Part shown: piece by piece, positions 59,316 through 64,000 of the stretch
Layout: each line of letters starts with the position of its first letter
How positions within the stretch are numbered: the stretch's first letter is position 1
DNA from: Actinostola sp. cb2023
Lineage: Eukaryota; Cnidaria; Anthozoa; Actiniaria; Actinostolidae
NCBI GenBank assembly: GCA_033675265.1
Contig: JAUJYZ010000548.1
Coordinates: 62,001-126,000 of the forward strand
Direction: 5' to 3'
Length of the DNA: 64,000 bases
Program-made: the position numbers and the translations under genes
The notes under the pieces: model-generated
The model's database searches: none
What the model was told of the DNA's origin: nothing
What the model saw: only the letters and a program-made list of their open reading frames with translations

Positions 59316-60167
59316 TCACCAACTGGTCTCGTCCTCTTCATCACACGCGCATTTATCCATGTTGAGAAACCATTGCAAGGTTCCGTTGTCTCGTTCCCGA
59401 CTCCGATACAATTTCTGTTGGTGTGCCATGTCTCCAATCGAAAACACACCCAACAACATTTTACTGGGACGGTAACGACATCCCAATGCGTAACATTGCT
59501 TTCGATCCAAGACACGCTTCTTCATTGCCTCACACGACCAACGACCTTCCCCTGTCAACATCAACGTTGAGCTCTCCAAACAGGGAACCGCCTCTCCTTT
59601 GGTGTCGAACCATTCAATACTGTCGATGCTACACTCTGTACGTAAATGCACCATCAACTTCATCTGTTTTACCGAAGTTCCCTCTTGCACCACCATGCAC
59701 CACCGATCGTCCCCCACGAAGTATTTTCTAGAAGTCCAACATTCAGGTGGTGGAATCTCCATCAATAAATATATCACCCACAAGTACAAAGAAGGCTCTT
59801 GGTACACTAGCAAGCGTTGTGGTACTTTCCAATCACCATAAATTACAAAGAAGGGGCGCACATTAAACACACTGTGGTTGATCGGTTTCCCCTCTTTTGT
59901 CCACACTGCCACCACCTCTTCACCGAGCTCCTTTCGACTGGACCCGTCAATCTTTTCACCACGACCAGCTAACACCCGACTCGGTTTCCCCTCCAACACC
60001 GAACTTTGAAGGAAATGGTCTACGGTATCACCTTCTTTCATCAACCAAGAAAAATCGTCCAAAATACACTTGAGTTCGTCGTATAACAAACCAGAACGAA
60101 TCGGGATCACATACCATGGGCACCCACCAAACTTTTCAAACACGAGCATCAACTCGTAGCGGCTCAT
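59316..60167 (-). CDS. Protein of unknown function (283 aa)
   Basis: ATG start (MSRYELMLVFEKFGG), overlapping the upstream micro-ORF stop as ATGA. Aromatic-rich with a hydrophobic central segment (LYLWVIYLLMEIPPP) that could be buried or membrane-associated. Scattered Cys residues and an acidic end. I recognise no family. Confidence 0.55.
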   Translation of the reverse strand: MSRYELMLVFEKFGGCPWYVIPIRSGLLYDELKCILDDFSWLMKEGDTVDHFLQSSVLEGKPSRVLAGRGEKIDGSSRKELGEEVVAVWTKEGKPINHSVFNVRPFFVIYGDWKVPQRLLVYQEPSLYLWVIYLLMEIPPPECWTSRKYFVGDDRWCMVVQEGTSVKQMKLMVHLRTECSIDSIEWFDTKGEAVPCLESSTLMLTGEGRWSCEAMKKRVLDRKQCYALGCRYRPSKMLLGVFSIGDMAHQQKLYRSRERDNGTLQWFLNMDKCACDEEDETSW

Positions 60168-60307
60168 GATGTCGACTGATCGTTCTCAACCTCCTCATTC
60201 TTTTTTGTAGACTTTTTTTCCTTTCGACGGTGCCCAACATAAATAATACAATACCAACAACTAATGGTGAAACAAATCCAACAACAATTGAACCGCTCCT
60301 TCAACAT
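60164..60307 (-). CDS. Membrane microprotein (47 aa)
   Basis: ATG (MLKERFNCCWICFTIS) followed by a hydrophobic, Cys/Trp-rich helix to about residue 25, then a basic, polar tail (HRRKEKKSTKKNEE). Its ATG overlaps the end of the 59-aa frame (ATGTTGA) and its stop overlaps the next ATG (ATGA). The exact interlocking on both sides is the main evidence that it is real. Confidence 0.5.
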   Translation of the reverse strand: MLKERFNCCWICFTISCWYCIIYVGHRRKEKKSTKKNEEVENDQSTS

Positions 60308-60480
60308 AGAGCCTGTGGTTCTTGCAAGGCTTTGACTTCTTTCTCAACGCGTCTCAACACACATAACACACACCCAAACATAAAAGATAGGAAAAACAAC
60401 AGCAACACATACAACAACACATACAACAAAACCAAATCATTTACTGCTGTAGTGAATGGTTTGCAACCACTTCTTGACAT
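60301..60480 (-). CDS. Membrane microprotein (59 aa)
   Basis: ATG (MSRSGCKPFTTAVND), then one long hydrophobic helix (LVLLYVLLYVLLLFFLSFMF) and a basic/Glu tail (LRRVEKEVKALQE). It starts 13 bp after the upstream gene's stop and overlaps the next micro-ORF by 7 bp. Likely a single-pass membrane protein. Function unknown. Confidence 0.5.
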   Translation of the reverse strand: MSRSGCKPFTTAVNDLVLLYVLLYVLLLFFLSFMFGCVLCVLRRVEKEVKALQEPQALC

Positions 60481-60493
60481 CTCTTCACTGTCT

Positions 60494-60733
60494 CTATATT
60501 TCTTTGGTCATTTCTATCCAACCGTCCAACTGTTTAAGCTGCTCTTTCAATTTTCTGTTCAGATTCATAAGCTCGTAAAACTCGGTCTTTGACTTCTGGA
60601 ATCTTTCTTCTACTTCTTCCATTTCCCCCACACACTTTTCCTTTATCTTCACCAACACAACATTCAAGGGAAGGTTTGAAATTTCAATCAACTCATTCAA
60701 AGCTTCACCCATATGTTCCTCCATGGACGACAT
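60494..60733 (-). CDS. Right-end coiled-coil protein (79 aa)
   Basis: ATG (MSSMEEHMGEALNELIE) about 40 bp inside the right TIR. Helical with heptads through ELMNLNRKLKEQLKQL. First gene from the right end, behind the same CTACATAAGG sequence that precedes the left-end gene. Confidence 0.55.
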   Translation of the reverse strand: MSSMEEHMGEALNELIEISNLPLNVVLVKIKEKCVGEMEEVEERFQKSKTEFYELMNLNRKLKEQLKQLDGWIEMTKEI

Positions 60734-60772
60734 TGGGTTCACGACTGATCACCTGACCACCACACTGACCCC

Positions 60773-61013
60773 CCTTATGTAGCACCCACCCCTCACGCGG
60801 TCAACCGCTGACTCCAAGTTATTGGGGCTCAATTTGGTTGGTAGTAGAAACACCCGCTGACCAGTACTGTCCGACATTTTCAGCCGCTGACTCCAAGTTA
60901 TTTTGTCTGGAGGCTCACTTTGTGGGATAATCGCTGACCAGTAGGTCCCCTTCCTTTTTACAGGACCGTGGGCTCAATTTAGTTGGTAACCTGAACTAAC
61001 CTCTATTACTACT
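60773..61013. repeat. Right terminal inverted repeat (241 bp)
   Basis: Inverted and identical to 35676-35916. It ends ...CTATTACTACT at 61013, next to the duplicated AACAAT. Confidence 0.95.
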
Positions 61014-61019
61014 AACAAT
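61014..61019. repeat. Polinton target-site duplication, right (AACAAT)
   Basis: Matches 35670-35675 exactly. Confidence 0.93.
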
Positions 61020-62091
61020 ACATTATCCTAAAAGCTAATTAAGAAAAATACTCGTTAGATTTTGTTCCGCAGTTTCTTTAATGTAACTCCCTTCCTCTAT
61101 TGGAGCGTAGCACCTTCGCAGTTTTAACTATACTTACTAATGATACAATCATTGGATTTCTAGCTTTGTGCGGCAATACTTTCACAATCTCAAATAAATT
61201 ATAACAAACTTTGAAACTGAGACACGAGATTACTTCAAATTAAGGACTTTGCACAGTTCTCGCTAAATATTGCGTTACTTGCTACATTATTCTTTTCAAG
61301 AACCTCGAACTAGAAGATGGTAAAGTAATGTTAGTCGAACTAGAACTTCATACGGAATTTATGTGTCAAAAGACAAGTCAATAGACTCTTTCCTTGCTAC
61401 CTTGTTTTTACGAGACATCTGCCAGACTTCAAAAATCTTTACACTCCACCTTGTGCTAGTTTGGGCACGTTCCCTCAAGAACTGACTCTCTTGTGATGCA
61501 CTTTTGGAAGTTTACGAAAATTGTCAGCCATCGTCTCAAATGCCCGTCTTAGCTCTGTGACCTTCCTGTGAGAACTGTTCTTGATTTGATTGAAAAGAAT
61601 CAAAACTCTGTTCGCATTTCATTCACAATTAAAGCCCCCTTTGAAAACCAAACAAAAGTGTAAATGTATTCTAAACGAAAAAGCAGGCCGATATTACAAA
61701 ACTTTGTCGTATTTGTTCTTTGTTATATCCGGCTCAATGAGCAATCAACTCTATTCAAAAACTACCAAGTATGAAAAGGAATAAAACGTTTATTAAACAA
61801 TCGATATCTTAACTAAGCTATAATACGAAACTGCTTTAATTGTTCAGTGCGGTCAAGCAATCGGAATGAGAATTGAATGCTAAAAGAACAGTTATTATAT
61901 TCTTTTCATCTCAATCAGATATTGACTACAATTCTGGTTGAAACGCCTACCTGGTTCAAACAATGATTAAACAATATCATAAATAATTTACAATATGAGT
62001 GGCAATGTTGTATCTTATTTACAATCTCGAGCCGAAATACTACTTATGATATTATTATTAGAGGGTGATCATCTATTATAAATGTACTCAC
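61020..62091. other. ADAP-like intron right of the Polinton
   Basis: AT-rich, with no gene, array or inverted repeat that I can support. Confidence 0.6.
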
Positions 62092-62207
62092 AGTTTCTTT
62101 GATGAAGTAAGCAATTGAATCATCTTTTTCTGACAGTCGAAACAGTCTTTCATTCCAACTATTGTCGTTCTTCATTTTCTTTTGAAGTTTACCTACTTTT
62201 GTGTTGT
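62092..62207 (-). CDS. ADAP-like gene, PH1 N-terminal exon
   Basis: A 116-bp exon with acceptor ...TATTTTAAAG and donor GTGAGT. It encodes KVGKLQKKMKNDNSWNERLF and then SIAYFIKET, equivalent to ADAP1 EGFLWKRGRDNGQFLSRKFV...LKYFNRND, the first strands of PH1. It enters in phase 1 and leaves in phase 0. Its natural partner is the exon at 29022, which begins exactly where the family sequence continues. Confidence 0.82.
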
Positions 62208-62339
62208 CTTTAAAATAAGTAAATAGAAATGAAAGAATGAGAAATGAGTGTAAAAATGAATGATCAACAACACATTATAGTTAATTGGTATGTATGACCA
62301 GGCTCCAAAGATTTTGGAAGAGGGAATAATTGAATAGAA

Positions 62340-63530
62340 GGGAATTGAATAGTGGGGATTAGAATGGAAGGGAATACAATGGAAGAGAATACAATGGAAG
62401 GGAATACAATGGAAGAGAATACAATGGAAGGGAATACAATGGAAGGTAATACAGTGGAAGAGAATTCAATGGAAGGGAATACAATGGAAGGGAATACAAT
62501 GGAAGAGAATACAATGGAAGGGGATATTATGGAAGGGAATACAGTGGAAGAGAATTCAATGGAAGGGAATACAATGGAAGAGAATACAATGGAAGGGAAT
62601 ACAATGGAAGGTAATACAGTGGAAGAGAATTCAATGGAAGGGAATACAATGGAAGGGAATACAATGGAAGAGAATACAATGGAAGGGGATATTATGGAAG
62701 GGAATACAGTGGAAGAGAATTCAATGGAAGGGAATTGAATGGAATGGAATTGAATGGAAGGGAATACAATGGAAGGGAATACAATGGAAGGGAATACAGT
62801 GGAAGAGAATTGAATGGAAGGGAATTGAATGGAAGGGAATACAATGGAAGGGAATACAATGGAAGGGAATACAATGGAAGGGAATACAATGGAAGGGAAT
62901 ACAATGGAAGGGAATACAATGGTAGGGAATACAATGGAAGGGAATACAATGGAAGGGAATACAATGGAAATGAATACAGTGGAAGAGAATACAATGGAAG
63001 GGAATATAATGGAAGGGAATACAATGGAAGAGAACACAATGGAAGAAAATGCAATGGACGGGAATTGAATGGAAGGGAATTGAATGGAAGGGAATTGATT
63101 GGAAGGGAATACAATGGAAGGGAATACAATGGAAGGGAATACAATGGAAGGGAATACAATGGAAGGGAATACAATGGAAGGGAATACAATGGAAGGGAAT
63201 ACAATGGAAGGGAATACAACGGAAGGGAATACAATGGAAGGAAATACAATGGAAGGGAATACAATAGAAGGGAATTGAATGGAAGGGAATTGAATGGAAG
63301 GGAATACAATGGAAGGGAATACAATGGAAGGGAATTGAATAGAAGGGAATTGAATGGAAGGGAATACAATGGAAGGGAATACAATGGAAGGGAATACAAT
63401 GGAAGGGAATACAATGGAATAGAATACAATGGAAGGGAATACAATGGAAGGGAATACAATGGAAGGGAATACAATGGAAGGGAATACAATGGAAGGGAAT
63501 ACAATGGAAGGGAATACAACAAATTCAAGT
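62340..63530. repeat. 15-bp minisatellite (GGAATACAATGGAAG)n
   Basis: About 80 tandem copies of a 15-bp unit with variants (GAGAATTCAATG, GGAATTGAATG). The left part also shows a higher-order repeat of about 120 bp (62460-62720). All long frames on both strands here are repeat translations. Confidence 0.96.
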
Positions 63531-63703
63531 AACATGAAAATGAGTTGCCTGAATTGTTGAACTCAGGGCATTCAGCATAAGACTTGGCAAACAGCATCTC
63601 CCATGATTGTTTTGGGCCACACCTTTTGTGACTCAAGGGTGACTGTATATAGCACCTAGGCCAGGTTTAATTTAGACTCTATTCCTCTAATCATGTATCT
63701 CAC
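63531..63703. other. ADAP-like intron
   Basis: Short unique sequence between the minisatellite and the next exon. No feature seen. Confidence 0.5.
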
Positions 63704-63780
63704 CTGATAGACCATATGATGGAGTTGGTGCTCCATCTATAAACTCTTTCCTCTGGTACTTCGCTCTTATCCATTGCTCT
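63704..63780 (-). CDS. ADAP-like gene, ArfGAP-end exon
   Basis: A 77-bp exon with acceptor ...GTTCTAAG and donor GTGAGA. It encodes EQWIRAKYQRKEFIDG, matching the end of ArfGAP domains in the ADAP family (W-I-R-x-K-Y-E-R-x-E-F), then a short linker ending YGLS. Its phase-1 end fits the PH1 exon at 62207. The zinc-finger part of the ArfGAP domain must lie beyond the right edge of the window. Confidence 0.78.
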
Positions 63781-64000
63781 CTTAGAACACTGACAAAATA
63801 CAATTATAGTCAATAAAAAATTTAAATAAACATTGATTTGTAAAGATCAATATTCAAGCTCTGTGTGGGTTCTTTGAAAGCCTTACTATGCGCTGGATTG
63901 GGACATGATTTAATTACATATATATCACACTTATAGAATTAATATTATATGACCTTCTCATGTTCATAATTTAGTATTTAAATAAATATAATCTTAAATA

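Larger units (their letters stand above)
35676..61013. mobile_element. Maverick/Polinton (adintovirus-like) element, 25,338 bp
   Basis: Complete element with identical 241-bp terminal inverted repeats beginning AGTAGTAATAGAGG (Polintons usually begin AG) and a 6-bp duplication. It encodes PolB, chromodomain integrase, packaging ATPase, adenain-like protease, double jelly-roll MCP and a penton-like protein. It is longer than the usual 15-20 kb because it carries many extra genes and a spliced, divergent cassette. It is inserted in an intron of the ADAP-like gene. Since capsid, packaging and maturation genes are all present, it could be a provirus as well as a transposon. The protease and penton-like genes have frame breaks that may disable this copy. 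Confidence 0.96.

Noticed and set aside
62264..63636. 423- and 314-codon frames and their plus-strand counterparts
   Set aside because: Translations of the 15-bp minisatellite in several frames; they contain nothing but the repeat.

Overview
This window is animal genomic DNA, from a non-vertebrate metazoan. The evidence is phase-1 extracellular module exons (IgGFc-binding, Ig, SEA, FN3), an ArfGAP/PH-domain gene of the ADAP (centaurin-alpha) type, GT-AG introns, tRNA-derived SINEs, many MITEs and very long microsatellites. A sponge, cnidarian or lophotrochozoan would fit. I cannot name the species from the sequence.

Host layout. Positions 1-11279 hold the minus-strand exons of a predicted type I membrane protein. 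In gene order these are a giant exon with an IgGFc-binding domain and a metal-binding D-rich motif (11279-9324), an Ig exon (8836-8510), a SEA domain split over two exons (7105-6983, 5779-5579), an FN3 exon (5165-4875) and a transmembrane exon (488-340). All these junctions keep phase 1. Its introns are full of minisatellites and inverted-repeat elements. Positions 11584-21400 hold no convincing conserved gene: they carry a pogo/Tigger-like MITE, a 3.4-kb inverted-repeat element, a dead non-LTR retrotransposon piece, (GATGGATAGGTGGAAT)n arrays and two related elements with 7-bp target duplications. From 63780 down to 22108 the minus strand carries six exons of an ADAP-like gene (end of ArfGAP, PH1, PH2). 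Its largest visible intron, 29023-62091, is about 33 kb.

Inside that intron lies the main object: a Maverick/Polinton-type (adintovirus-like) element at 35676-61013 (25,338 bp). It has identical 241-bp terminal inverted repeats and a perfect 6-bp target duplication (AACAAT). It encodes the full hallmark set: protein-primed family B DNA polymerase, retroviral-type integrase with chromodomain, FtsK/HerA-type packaging ATPase, adenain-like protease, double jelly-roll major capsid protein and a penton/minor-capsid-like protein. It also has small basic or amphipathic core-like proteins.

Element layout. Rightward genes of unknown function run 35944-39398. A leftward block follows at 39424-54696: small virion-like proteins, ATPase, protease, MCP, pVI/core-like protein, penton-like protein, integrase and PolB. 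Positions 54757-58778 form a divergent, spliced, early-region-like cassette around two TATA boxes near 56770 and 56860. In this cassette the start codons lie inside 5' splice donors (GTRAGTATG). A final leftward block at 58834-60733 encodes zf-GRF-like, membrane and coiled-coil proteins. Genes are packed like a virus, with several stop/start overlaps (ATGA, TGATG). Identical terminal repeats suggest a recent insertion, but the protease and the penton-like gene each carry a one-base-type frame break. These could be mutations, assembly errors or recoding.
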